From B1SED10-75 sp964636865 (lineage in GTDB: Bacteria > Bacillota > Dethiobacteria > DTU022 > PWGO01), in assembly GCA_964636865.1 (NCBI GenBank), contig CAZWVJ010000004.1, positions 47,956 through 111,955 on the forward strand: a stretch of 64,000 nucleotides of DNA. The letters are read 5' to 3'. Positions 44,688 to 53,500 of the stretch are shown one piece after another. The position numbers and the translations under genes were made by a program. Position 1 is the stretch's first letter, and every line of letters begins with the position of its first letter. Under the pieces are notes generated by a model. That model saw only the letters and a list, made by a program, of their open reading frames with translations. It had not been told where the DNA came from and ran no database searches.

Positions 44688-45971
44688 TTATCCTCCTTCA
44701 TTACTATGCAAAAAATAAACGGTATCAAACTTAATCTGGTTAGCTGCCTCCACAACCTCATTTACTGAAATTCTTTCAAGACGCTCTATTACTTCTTCAA
44801 CACTCTGCTTGGTCCCTCCAAGTTCCGCGTCCAGGTAAAAACTAATCAAACTGTGAGGGTTGTCTTCCTGAGCCTTAAACTGATTTATGAGGCCGATGCG
44901 GGTATTTTCCATTTCCTCATGGGAAATATCACCCCGCTGAATTACTTTTAACTGCTCTTGCATTATATCCTGGGAATGTTGGTAGTTGACCGGATTAATT
45001 CCCGCCATTGCTATCATAATACCTTTATGTTTTTCCAGCCTCGAAAAAACAAAGTAGGCAAGATTGGCTTCCTCACGCACCTGCCGAAATAACTTGGAAT
45101 GAGGGAAGCCACCTAAAATACCATTGCAAAATACCAGGGGATAATAAAGCTCATGATTATAAGTTATATTTGTGCGATAGCCCAACACAAGATATCCCTG
45201 ATTAACAGGAAGAATTTCTTCCCGCTCATTAAATTCCTCTTTGTTTTCATAATATATTTCCGTGGGTGGAATTTCTTTAAGGGGAGGAACCCGAGAAAAA
45301 CTAAAAGCTTCATCAATTAAGGTTTTTACTTCCTCCCATCGCTGCAATCCAACCAGATAAATATCCATCGGATTCCTACTTAACAGTTCACTAGAATAAT
45401 CGTATAATTCCTGCGAATCTATTTTTTCCAGGTCTTCCAGGTAACCCAGTCTATAAATTCCAAACCTTTCATCCCTGCACATTTCCTGAATACAACGTTC
45501 TAAAGCATACGACATTTTATCATTTATCATGCTTTTTATTTCCTGTGCCAGCTGTTTCTTTTCCTGATTCACAAATGAAGGGCGGAAGCCTCCTTCTTCT
45601 AAAAGAGGGTTCCTTAACAACTCTCCCATTATATTAATTCCCCGATGTAAAAGTTTATCTTCATTAAGGTACTCCGGATGGACCACTTCCAAAGATATGA
45701 CCATCAAATGTTTTTCTCCTCTTTTGCTTACACCGGTAGACAGTACCGAGCCATACAAATTGTCCAGTTCGCGTTGAAGGCTGAGACTATCGGGATAGCT
45801 GTTGGTACCTCTTTCCAATACCGACGGCAACAAGGCTGTTTTAGTAGCAAGATCTTCTCTTAATTCTTGATGAATATACATTTTTAAAGTTACTGTTTTA
45901 AATTTATCTGTGGGCAGCCAAATCAGGCGCATTCCTTCTGCAATTTCCTCATTTAGAGGTTGTCCAAGCAA
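44688..45971 (-). CDS. M16-family peptidase-like protein (YmfF-like, inactive subunit)
   Basis: A 427-residue M16 homologue whose first domain lacks HxxEH (LLPSVLERGTNSYPD is in its place), so it is expected to be a non-catalytic partner. The start is the TTG at 45971, eight bases after GAGGAGG; the frame is open further to 46151, but that extension does not look like the family and an ATG just upstream of the TTG is out of frame. Coupled to the active M16 gene by a 3-nt gap. Confidence 0.86.
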   Translation of the reverse strand: MLGQPLNEEIAEGMRLIWLPTDKFKTVTLKMYIHQELREDLATKTALLPSVLERGTNSYPDSLSLQRELDNLYGSVLSTGVSKRGEKHLMVISLEVVHPEYLNEDKLLHRGINIMGELLRNPLLEEGGFRPSFVNQEKKQLAQEIKSMINDKMSYALERCIQEMCRDERFGIYRLGYLEDLEKIDSQELYDYSSELLSRNPMDIYLVGLQRWEEVKTLIDEAFSFSRVPPLKEIPPTEIYYENKEEFNEREEILPVNQGYLVLGYRTNITYNHELYYPLVFCNGILGGFPHSKLFRQVREEANLAYFVFSRLEKHKGIMIAMAGINPVNYQHSQDIMQEQLKVIQRGDISHEEMENTRIGLINQFKAQEDNPHSLISFYLDAELGGTKQSVEEVIERLERISVNEVVEAANQIKFDTVYFLHSNEGG

Positions 45972-46144
45972 GCATTTTCCCTCCTCGTTTTTCTTAAGTT
46001 GTTCTTTTGTCTTCTTAACATATAAAAATTGCCAGATAATCTTAATCTTGCTAAACAAATACATATTCCATAAATAAAATCCGTTTTCCTGCTTTACCTT
46101 TAATTGCTCCAGTATAACACTACAAACGAAACTTTTAAGGCAGT

Positions 46145-46172
46145 AAGGCAAGGGGACGGTTCCTTTGCCTTG
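46145..46172. repeat. GGGGACGGTTCC palindrome (REP-like)
   Basis: AAGGCAA / TTGCCTT arms surround GGGGACGGTTCC. The core recurs near 26.0, 50.8 and 54.9 kb, always between genes. Confidence 0.65.
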
Positions 46173-46226
46173 TAAGTTGACTTAACTTTTTCCCCATGTT
46201 ATGATTTTACTGCTGTGAGGATAAAT

Positions 46227-46301
46227 GCGCCCGTGGTGAAATGGATATCACGCAGGCCTCCGGAGCCTGAATTTGGGGTTCGAATCCCTACGGGCGCACC
46301 A
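46227..46301 (+). tRNA. tRNA-Arg (anticodon CCG)
   Basis: A full cloverleaf can be drawn: acceptor GCGCCCG / CGGGCGC, anticodon stem CAGGC / GCCTG with loop CTCCGGA giving anticodon CCG at 46260-46262 (codon CGG, Arg), a T arm with TTCGAAT loop, and an encoded 3' CCA. Confidence 0.95.
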
Positions 46302-46453
46302 AACTTAATTTTGCTTAAATTGATAAAGATATCTCCTGCGACAAGTATAAAAGCGAATAATCTAAAGAACTTCCTTAAAAAAATATCTCTTGAAAACAGA
46401 TGCTGCCCTAAATATAAAAAATCGAAAAACCCGCCACCGGATAAGGATAATGT

Positions 46454-46481
46454 AAAACTATTTCCGTACAGGAATAGTTTT
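46454..46481 (+). terminator. Possible terminator downstream of tRNA-Arg
   Basis: AAAACTATTTCC and GGAATAGTTTT arms form a stem of about 11 pairs with one bulge, followed by a short T-rich stretch. Confidence 0.4.
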
Positions 46482-46522
46482 CTTAACACAAGTAATAAAA
46501 CATAGAAATGCAATTAAAAAGA

Positions 46523-46546
46523 GACAGGTTCGCCTGTCCTTTTTAT
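46523..46546. terminator. Rho-independent terminator (bidirectional)
   Basis: GACAGG-TTCG-CCTGTC: a 6-bp stem with the stable TTCG loop, a T run on the plus side and an A run before it, so it can end transcripts from both sides, including the minus-strand M24 peptidase gene. Confidence 0.75.
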
Positions 46547-46623
46547 AGGTATTGACTCTTAGTAAACAAGTATAATTTTGAGGTTTAAGTTAGATTACTT
46601 AGAGAATAAAGCCTGTCTCCGTA

Positions 46624-47754
46624 TTACACCTCAAAAAGATGAAGGGGAACAGGAGTAAGAATTTCAGGCCCCTCTTCTTTTATAATTACTGTGTCTTCAA
46701 TATCTACAGCACCCCATTCCGGAACAATCAATTTGGGCTCTATGCAAAGGCACATACCGGCAAATATTAATTCTTCATTACCCCTGGTCAAAGCCGGTGG
46801 GTCATCAAGTTCTAATCCAATTCCATGTCCGATGTAATAGCCCTTCATATCACCCCAGCCCTGGAAATATTCCCAGGCACCGAGTTCTTCAGCCTTCTTA
46901 GCAGCAACGGAAAAAAGACTTCCGGCCGTTACACCGGGCAATGCTTGAGCCATAACCTCTTCCATAATTGTCTTTATTACTTGAAATCTTTCTTTTTGTA
47001 AATTACTCGCCTGTCCTGCAACATAAGTACGGGCCATATCCACATGATACCCTTGACAATTAATTCCAATATCCATTACCAGCAAATCACCACGGCGAAT
47101 TTTTTCAGGCGAAGCACCCCAAGGCATGGATGGTCCTGTTCCTACTCCGGTCACCGTCATAGCTAATCCGGATATCTTCCATGACGTGCTTGATCCGGCT
47201 ATTAATCCTTCATGAGTTGAAGTGTTATCCCACCGCCGGTGATAAGTTATAAATTCTGCCCCCGCTCTTCGCACATTACGATAAACTTCAGCTGCCAGTT
47301 CTATCTCCGTAATTCCCGGCTCCAAATTTTCCATAATAGCACGGTGAGCCTCGGCAAATATGGAAGCGGTTTCTTTTAACTTTAACTGTTCCTCCTCTTC
47401 TTTGACTGCCCTTTGCCTTAAAATTGCAGGGGATATATTCACCAGTTCAAAATTAGAAAATGCTTGCTGAATGCGTTTATAGAGAGAAGCCGGCAGAACA
47501 TCTTCTTCCACACCAAGCTTTCCTCCGGCCGGGCAAATTTCACTTAGTAATTCATTAACAGGTTTTAAGCTTGGGGAATCATACAACCTTTCCACCCAGG
47601 TTTCCTCTTTGGCCATAGCCATAGCACGCCGCACAAATAAAACCGGTTCTCCTTGCGCCGGAACCAAAAAGTTACAGGGTTGGGCAGTTCCGGCATAATA
47701 TAACAAATCGCGGTGATATATTATAAGGGCAGCATCTACACCTTCCCGCTGCAT
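46624..47754 (-). CDS. M24 metallopeptidase (Xaa-Pro aminopeptidase-like)
   Basis: A pita-bread fold peptidase of at least 376 residues. Dinuclear-metal ligands are all visible: two Asp in MDIGINCQGYHVDMARTY, His in GHGIGLELDDP, Glu in CIEPKL and Glu in VDIEDTVI. It should cleave N-terminal Xaa-Pro peptides or related substrates. The ATG at 47754 is only three bases after AGGAG. The frame continues upstream into family-like residues (ISRQRLKKLQEN) with a better ribosome site, so translation may begin at an ATT at 47790. Confidence 0.87.
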   Translation of the reverse strand: MQREGVDAALIIYHRDLLYYAGTAQPCNFLVPAQGEPVLFVRRAMAMAKEETWVERLYDSPSLKPVNELLSEICPAGGKLGVEEDVLPASLYKRIQQAFSNFELVNISPAILRQRAVKEEEEQLKLKETASIFAEAHRAIMENLEPGITEIELAAEVYRNVRRAGAEFITYHRRWDNTSTHEGLIAGSSTSWKISGLAMTVTGVGTGPSMPWGASPEKIRRGDLLVMDIGINCQGYHVDMARTYVAGQASNLQKERFQVIKTIMEEVMAQALPGVTAGSLFSVAAKKAEELGAWEYFQGWGDMKGYYIGHGIGLELDDPPALTRGNEELIFAGMCLCIEPKLIVPEWGAVDIEDTVIIKEEGPEILTPVPLHLFEV

Positions 47755-47834
47755 GTTCTCCTGAAGTTTTTTTAAACGTTGCCTGGAAATAGTTTGCTCA
47801 CCTTCCTTGATTAATTAATAAAAACTTTCCTTCA

Positions 47835-48707
47835 TTAAGGAATTAATTTATTAAGGGGATATTCGATAATACCTTCGGCACCGGCTTCCTTTAACCGGCC
47901 AACCAAGTTTTTAACTTCTTTTTCATCGACTATGGTTTCAACTGCCACCCATCCTTCTTCAAAAAGATTTGAAACCGTGGGCTTTCGTAAAGCCGGCAAA
48001 ATTTCCATAAGCTGAGGCAAGTTTTCTTCATTAATATTCATTTTTAACGCTACCTTTTGTTCCGCTAAAAGAGCCCCCCGCAAAAGGGTTAACATGTGTT
48101 CAATTTTTTCCTTTTTCCATGAGTCAGCCCAGCTTTCCCGGTTTACAATAAGCCTGGGAGTAGAAACAAGCATGGTTTCAAGTATTTCAAGATTATTAGC
48201 TTTTAAAGAATTACCCGTTTCGGTCAATTCAGAAATGGCATCGGCCAACACAGGCGGCTTTACTTCGGTAGCTCCCCAGGAAAAAATAATGTTTGCGTTT
48301 ACTCCCTTCTCTTGCAAATATTTTCGGGTACTATTTACCAACTCCGTAGCTATTTTCTTTCCTTCAAGGTCCTCGATGCTTTTAATATCAGAATCTTTTG
48401 GTACTGCCAGCACTAAACGTACCGGTCTTAGACCGGTTTTAGAATAGGTCAATTCGGCAACTTCTATCACATCAGCTCCGCTTTCAGTAATCCAATCTTT
48501 GCCGGTAAGCCCTACATCTAATACGTGACCTTGAACATATTCAGGGATTTCTTGAGCCCGAATAAGAATACACTCTATTTCTTCATCATCTATGTAAGGA
48601 AAATAAGATCTTTCTCCAACACTTACGTTATATCCCGCTTTTTTAAATATTTCTAAAGTAGAATCTTTCAGACTACCCGCCGGTAACCCCAATTTTAATT
48701 TATTCAT
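47835..48707 (-). CDS. hisG: ATP phosphoribosyltransferase, long form
   Basis: First enzyme of histidine biosynthesis. At 290 residues this is the long form with a C-terminal ACT-like regulatory domain (~residues 215-290, GWVAVETIVDEKEVKNLV) that binds histidine, so HisZ is not needed. The catalytic part shows KLGLPAGSLKDST, LDVGLTGKDWI and ATELVNSTRKYLQE. No other his gene is in the window, so it stands alone. ATG start with GGGGGA upstream. Confidence 0.92.
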   Translation of the reverse strand: MNKLKLGLPAGSLKDSTLEIFKKAGYNVSVGERSYFPYIDDEEIECILIRAQEIPEYVQGHVLDVGLTGKDWITESGADVIEVAELTYSKTGLRPVRLVLAVPKDSDIKSIEDLEGKKIATELVNSTRKYLQEKGVNANIIFSWGATEVKPPVLADAISELTETGNSLKANNLEILETMLVSTPRLIVNRESWADSWKKEKIEHMLTLLRGALLAEQKVALKMNINEENLPQLMEILPALRKPTVSNLFEEGWVAVETIVDEKEVKNLVGRLKEAGAEGIIEYPLNKLIP

Positions 48708-48880
48708 TCACTACTCCCCCTTTATAAAATTCCTTAAATCCGATTAACCTTAATATCACATTACCACAAAACTTTCGTTTTATCCTGCTCCTTTGGCTAA
48801 TTAAATCCACATTTAACCTAATATCCTTATTTTCTCATATCCTTATTGGGAAAAAACCCTCCTCAGCTGAATAATAGCAA

Positions 48881-48912
48881 CCACCCTCCCTGATAAAAAG
48901 AGGGGAGGGTGG
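48881..48912 (-). terminator. GC-rich terminator downstream of trpB2
   Basis: CCACCCTCCC / GGGAGGGTGG stem with a 12-nt loop, 32 nt past the trpB2 stop. The minus-strand tail is only weakly T-rich. Confidence 0.6.
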
Positions 48913-48943
48913 AATACGTTGCATCACTTCGGAGGGTCTACAA

Positions 48944-50305
48944 TTAAGGTTGTGGGTGTTTTGATAAAAGTTCTCTGCTTTTCTCTACATCTTCCTCCGG
49001 CAAAGAGTAATCGGTGAGCTTTCCGTTCAAATAAGCCTCATAGCCGCTGAGATCCATAACTCCATGCCCGCTGAGATTAAAGAGAATGGTTTTCTCCCGG
49101 CCTTCCTCTTTGGCCTTCAAAGCTTCATCTATGGCAGCTGCCACTGCATGAGTGGTTTCCGGAGCCACAATCATTCCTTGAACCCGTGCCCAGGTTACAC
49201 CTGATTCATATGTTTGTAGTTGATCTATAGCCCTGGTTTTTACCAGGCCATCTTCCACCAGTTGGCTCACCAGGGGAGCAGCTCCGTGATAGCGCAAACC
49301 ACCGGCATGGATGGGAGGAGGCATAAAGTTATGCCCCAGGGAAAACATGGGCAAAAACGGCGTAGTTTGGGCTGTATCGCCAAAATCATACCCAAATGGC
49401 CCCCGAGTTAAAGTAGGGCAAGCAGTGGGCTCTACCGCCAGCAATTCAACCTCTTTCCCCTCAATTTTATCCCGGAGAAATGGAAAAGCTATTCCCGCAA
49501 AATTACTGCCTCCGCCCACACAACCAATGACCACATCTGGATATTCGTTAATGGAGGCAAATTGTTTTTGAGTTTCCAGCCCTATTATCGTTTGATGGAG
49601 CATGACATGGTTTAAGACACTACCCAGCGAATAGCGAGCATCTTCTGAATTAACAGCATCTTCTACGGCTTCGCTAATGGCCATACCCAGGCTCCCCGGG
49701 CTATTCGGATCTTCCTGGAGCACTTTTCGCCCAAAATTTGTATCTTCACTGGGACAAGGCACACAATTGGCTCCCCACATATTCATCATAATTCTCCGAT
49801 AAGGTTTCTGATCATAACTAACACGAACCATATACACTTTACAACCCAAGCCAAACAGGTTACAGCCCAAGCTAAGCGCGCTTCCCCACTGGCCGGCACC
49901 GGTTTCGGTAGTAAGCCTTTTGATGCCAAAAACTTTATTGTAATAAGCCTGAGCAATGGCAGTGTTAGGCTTATGGCTTCCCGCAGGGCTAACACTTTCG
50001 TCTTTGTAATAAATTTTGGCGGGAGTACCCAGATATTCTTCCATGGCATAAGCCCTTACCAATGGAGTAGGCCTCCAAAGCAAAAGTTTTTCCAATACCT
50101 CTTCAGGAATATCAATAAAGCGTTCCGTAGCCACTTCTTGCTCAATTAAATTCATGGGAAAAACGGGCGCCAGATCATCCGGTTGCAAGGGTTTTCCTGT
50201 GCTTGGATTAAGAGGCGGCTTCAGCGGATTAGGCATATCTGCCTGGATGTTGTACCACTGCCGGGGAATTTCCCTTTCCGATAAATTAACCCTGTTTTCC
50301 TGCAT
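48944..50305 (-). CDS. trpB: Tryptophan synthase beta chain, TrpB2 type
   Basis: PLP enzyme making tryptophan from indole and serine. The 453-residue length and N-terminal region (LPRQWYNIQADMP type) mark the TrpB2 class, which often acts without TrpA. PLP lysine lies in SPAGSHKPNTAIAQ (near residue 117); TTETGAGQWGSAL and GCVGGGSNFAG (phosphate loop) follow. No trpA is beside it. Control by a Trp T-box upstream supports a tryptophan-related role, probably indole salvage. Confidence 0.93.
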   Translation of the reverse strand: MQENRVNLSEREIPRQWYNIQADMPNPLKPPLNPSTGKPLQPDDLAPVFPMNLIEQEVATERFIDIPEEVLEKLLLWRPTPLVRAYAMEEYLGTPAKIYYKDESVSPAGSHKPNTAIAQAYYNKVFGIKRLTTETGAGQWGSALSLGCNLFGLGCKVYMVRVSYDQKPYRRIMMNMWGANCVPCPSEDTNFGRKVLQEDPNSPGSLGMAISEAVEDAVNSEDARYSLGSVLNHVMLHQTIIGLETQKQFASINEYPDVVIGCVGGGSNFAGIAFPFLRDKIEGKEVELLAVEPTACPTLTRGPFGYDFGDTAQTTPFLPMFSLGHNFMPPPIHAGGLRYHGAAPLVSQLVEDGLVKTRAIDQLQTYESGVTWARVQGMIVAPETTHAVAAAIDEALKAKEEGREKTILFNLSGHGVMDLSGYEAYLNGKLTDYSLPEEDVEKSRELLSKHPQP

Positions 50306-50401
50306 ACGATAACCTCCCTTTTATTTTTTTATTTCCATCAAGCAAAAATGATCAAGTTTATTGCCAAAGGAATATTTTCAAGCCATTCACCCGATATATA
50401 C

Positions 50402-50700
50402 AAAATAAAACCCCCGTCTTGGGACGAAGGTTTATCGCGGTACCACCCGAGTTACCTCTTTAAAAGAGGTCTCTTTACCAGGCATTAAAACTTCATATAA
50501 ATTCCTTTAAGCCTGCTTCTTGTTAACGGTAGAAGTTCCGGGCAAGCCTACTCTTCCTATAATCCCTTTAAGATTTCAACCTGCCGCTCCAGGATCCATT
50601 CAGCAAACAAACAACACCGGGCTCGCAGCTTCGGGTTTCCCCTCCACCCGGCTCTCTGAGAAATTTTAATTCTGCCTACTAGTTCCTATCATTACTTTCA
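50402..50700 (-). promoter_or_regulatory. T-box leader (Trp specifier) upstream of trpB2
   Basis: On the minus strand the antiterminator bulge GGGTGGTACCGCG (50436-50448) is followed by a terminator stem AAACCTTCGTC / GACGGGGGTTT and a T run. Upstream, the stem I region contains GAATGGA, placing TGG (50596-50598) at the specifier position, i.e. tRNA-Trp. Uncharged tRNA-Trp should turn trpB2 on. A TTGACA near 50750 likely belongs to its promoter. Confidence 0.9.
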
Positions 50701-50786
50701 CTCATATAATTAATGTATAAAAGTTAGCATATTATAATATGTTTGTCAACTGTCTGCGGCCTATTATTTTCTTTTCCCAAAAATAT

Positions 50787-51017
50787 TGTAACTACTCAGG
50801 CTTATTACGCTGTATTTCAGGGGACAGTTCCATAGTCTCCCCTCAGTCGCTTCGCTTCCTTCGGCCCTTCGCTTCGCTTCGGGGACAATGAATAACCGTC
50901 CCCTTCACACAGCTTGCTTCAACCCAACTTATTCTTCACACAAGCTTGTCTGAATCCAATCTTATCTCACAAACAAGATAGCTTTACTCCAATCTTGTCC
51001 CGGGCTAAGTAGTCACA
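50787..51017. mobile_element. MITE-like element 2 (degenerate)
   Basis: Left end TGTAACTACTCAGG (50787-50800) resembles the terminus of element 1 at 23.5 kb; the right end CTAAGTAGTCACA (51005-51017) is its imperfect inverse. Flanks AAATAT and AAGTAT could be an aged 6-bp target duplication. The interior holds a GGGGACAGTTCC / AACCGTCCCC inverted pair (50820-50906) and short tandem-like CTTCGCTTC segments. Confidence 0.6.
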
Positions 51018-51108
51018 AAGTATTTATTATCTTGCCCTCCAACAAATTAACACTTATTTTAGGTAAATTGAAACTTGAGTTGACCATCTTCAGAAAGAAT
51101 TAGGCGGG
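51004..51108 (-). pseudogene. Duplicated 3' end of topB (copy A)
   Basis: About 105 bp resembling 51209-51313. In the topB orientation both copies begin with the codons for RLILSEDGQLKFQFT and a stop; the two coding differences seen are synonymous C/T changes at third positions. The rest is the gene's 3' flank. It is a gene fragment, not expressed as such. Confidence 0.8.
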
Positions 51109-51210
51109 ACAGGGGGACAGGTCCCCTGTCCCATCGCCAGGTTTTTTTAGCAGGTAACCGTTCATAAAGGTAAGCGATGTGACACGGGACCAGTCCCCGC
51201 AGTCCCACAG
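51106..51210 (-). repeat. 105-bp repeat R, copy 2
   Basis: Exact inverse copy of 23593-23697. It lies between the two copies of the topB 3' end. Confidence 0.9.
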
Positions 51211-51265
51211 GCTTATTAAGCACAAAATATATATTATTTTGCCCTCCAACAAATTAACACTTATG

Positions 51266-53410
51266 TTAGGTGAATTGAAACTTGAGTTGACCATCTTCGG
51301 AAAGAATTAGGCGGGCGTTAAATTTCTTGCCTTTTTTAGAGGTGAATCCTTCAAGAATTTCAGTTTTACCATTTTGCAACAGCTGTTTTACCTGCCGGAG
51401 GGGTAATTGTTTACCAAGAATAGTAGCGCCGATAAAAAAAGTACATCCTTCCTGCCTTCTACTACATTCGTATCCTTTGGAATTTGCTGTCACTTCACCT
51501 TTTTTACAGGCAGGGCACGGGGCCAAAATTTCCCCGCTATTTTTGCTTTTCTCCCTGGAGACTGGGGTACTTTTTCGACTTAACAACGGATTTATTTCTG
51601 CTCGGGCAGCTTCATCCACTAGATAGCAGGTATACTTTTTTATATTTTCCATAAATTTTTCCGATTCCAATTGACCCCGTGATATTTGATAGAGTTCTTG
51701 TTCCCACTCTCCCGTCATTTCCGGTGATTTCAATTCTGGGGGCACAACTTGAATCAGGTTCATTCCCTTTTGGGTGGGAATAAGTTTTTTTCCCTGTCGT
51801 TCCAGGTACCCTACCTTAATTAATCTTTCAATTATTCCCGCCCGGGTAGCCGGGGTGCCCAATCCACGTTCTTTAAGGTGTTCTTTCAATTCTTCATCTT
51901 CCACAAAGCGACCGGCATTTTCCATAGCTGACAGCAAAGCAGATTCCGTATACTGCGCGGGAGGGCGGGTTTGTTTTTGTTTAATTTCCGTATCTTTTAC
52001 CTGCACCTCATCTCCTTTTTGCAAGCGGGGAAGCATCTGTTCTTCTTTTCTATTTGAGTCCCCCGAATCTTTGCTTTCTTTATCCTCAAAAGCTTCCCGA
52101 TAAATCTCTTTCCATCCTTCCTGCTGAACAACTTTACCCCGCGATAAAAATTGCTCACCTTTTACTTCAACCGTAACAGTAGTTAATTGGTATTTATGTT
52201 CCGGATAAAAAACTGCCAGCAAGCGAAGAACAACCAGATCATAAATTTTTTGGGCTTCAGGGGGTAGTTTGGCCTTTTTCCCTGTAGGGATGATGGCATG
52301 ATGATCCGTTACCTTTGTATCATCAACCAAACGTTTTGTAATAGGAAGTTTGGAAAGCCCCAGCAGGTAATCTGTATATTTGCTTAAATTCTCATTATTT
52401 ACCGCAACCTTCTTAATCAGGTTACTTAAACCGTCAACCATTTCTTTGGTAAGATAACGGCTGTCCGTGCGGGGATAGGTAATAACCTTATATTTCTCAT
52501 AAAGATCCTGAGCCGTAGCCAGAGTTTTTTGGGCCGAAAACCCAAACTTTTTATTAGCGTCTCTCTGCAGCTCATTGAGGTCATACAACTGCGGCGGAAG
52601 TTCTTTCTTGCTCTCTTCTTTTATATTTGTGATGTAACCTTTTTGACCCGTTACTCGTGCTGCAATTTCTTTAGCCTTCTCCTGTTGATAAACACGGCTT
52701 TCCCGGTTTTCCGGATCATACCACAAGCCCTGGAAATGTCCATAATCAGCTCGGATTTCCCAGTAATCGCGGGGAACAAAATTATCTATTTCCTCCTGGC
52801 GTTTTACCAGTAAGGCTAAAGTAGGCGTTTGCACCCGGCCAACCGACAATAGGCCACCCTGACGAACCGTATAAGCCCTGGTTGCATTTATGCCAACTAA
52901 CCAGTCAGCCTCGGAACGACATTTGGCCGATTCAAAGAGATGATCAAAATCACTGCCCGGCTTTAAATGGCGAAACCCTTCCTTCAATGCTGCATCCACC
53001 ATGCTGGAGACCCAAAGTCTATAAAAAGGTTTATCACACTCTGACAACCGGTAAATATATCGAAATATTAATTCACCTTCTCGCCCTGCATCGGTAGCAC
53101 AAATTATGGAACTAATTTCGGTGCTTTTCATAAGCATTTTGACTACTTTAAATTGTTTCTTTACCCCTTCAACTTCCTTTAACTTCATTTCTGCAGGAAT
53201 AATCGGCAGGTTTTTTAAAGACCATTTTTTATAACTCGGGTCATAATCTTCAGGTTCACTTAAACTGACCAAATGCCCGATAGCCCACGTAACAATGTGT
53301 TCCTTCCCGGAAATAAACCCCTCTTTTTTTTGCTTACACTCCAACACCCGAGCCAAGTCCCTTCCCACGGAAGGTTTTTCCGCCACCACCAATATTTTCC
53401 CCAACAACAC
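51266..53410 (-). CDS. topB: DNA topoisomerase III
   Basis: Type IA topoisomerase of 714 residues that relaxes and decatenates DNA. The Toprim domain shows VAEKPSVGRDLAR and ATDAGREGELIFRY; the catalytic tyrosine is in VITYPRTDSRYL near residue 315. The C-terminus has one zinc-like CPACKKGEV ... CSRRQEGC module and ends QLKFQFT. GTG start at 53410 (TTG at 53404 is an alternative). Its last 16 codons and 3' flank are duplicated just downstream around repeat R. Confidence 0.94.
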   Translation of the reverse strand: MLLGKILVVAEKPSVGRDLARVLECKQKKEGFISGKEHIVTWAIGHLVSLSEPEDYDPSYKKWSLKNLPIIPAEMKLKEVEGVKKQFKVVKMLMKSTEISSIICATDAGREGELIFRYIYRLSECDKPFYRLWVSSMVDAALKEGFRHLKPGSDFDHLFESAKCRSEADWLVGINATRAYTVRQGGLLSVGRVQTPTLALLVKRQEEIDNFVPRDYWEIRADYGHFQGLWYDPENRESRVYQQEKAKEIAARVTGQKGYITNIKEESKKELPPQLYDLNELQRDANKKFGFSAQKTLATAQDLYEKYKVITYPRTDSRYLTKEMVDGLSNLIKKVAVNNENLSKYTDYLLGLSKLPITKRLVDDTKVTDHHAIIPTGKKAKLPPEAQKIYDLVVLRLLAVFYPEHKYQLTTVTVEVKGEQFLSRGKVVQQEGWKEIYREAFEDKESKDSGDSNRKEEQMLPRLQKGDEVQVKDTEIKQKQTRPPAQYTESALLSAMENAGRFVEDEELKEHLKERGLGTPATRAGIIERLIKVGYLERQGKKLIPTQKGMNLIQVVPPELKSPEMTGEWEQELYQISRGQLESEKFMENIKKYTCYLVDEAARAEINPLLSRKSTPVSREKSKNSGEILAPCPACKKGEVTANSKGYECSRRQEGCTFFIGATILGKQLPLRQVKQLLQNGKTEILEGFTSKKGKKFNARLILSEDGQLKFQFT

Positions 53411-53500
53411 ACCCCCTAACTAAAAAAAGGTGTCAGGCCTTGACATTGTTTCGCGGCGAACCTTCTTCCCTCAGTACCCTTATTCCTTACTTTAATATAT

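Larger units (their letters stand above)
46302..46623. other. Intergenic region between tRNA-Arg and the M24 peptidase gene
   Basis: 322 bp without a credible gene. Besides the two hairpins listed separately nothing was recognised. Confidence 0.6.

Noticed and set aside
45972..46151. Longer start for the inactive M16 subunit at 46151
   Set aside because: The extension does not resemble the family and lies in a REP-flanked region; the TTG at 45971 has GAGGAGG.
51100..51294. 64-residue reading frame through repeat R
   Set aside because: It is made of the repeat and the gene-end duplicate, and does not look like a protein.
50780..51320. CRISPR-like array in the repeat-rich region
   Set aside because: Repeats are few, of different kinds and lengths, and are not regularly spaced.
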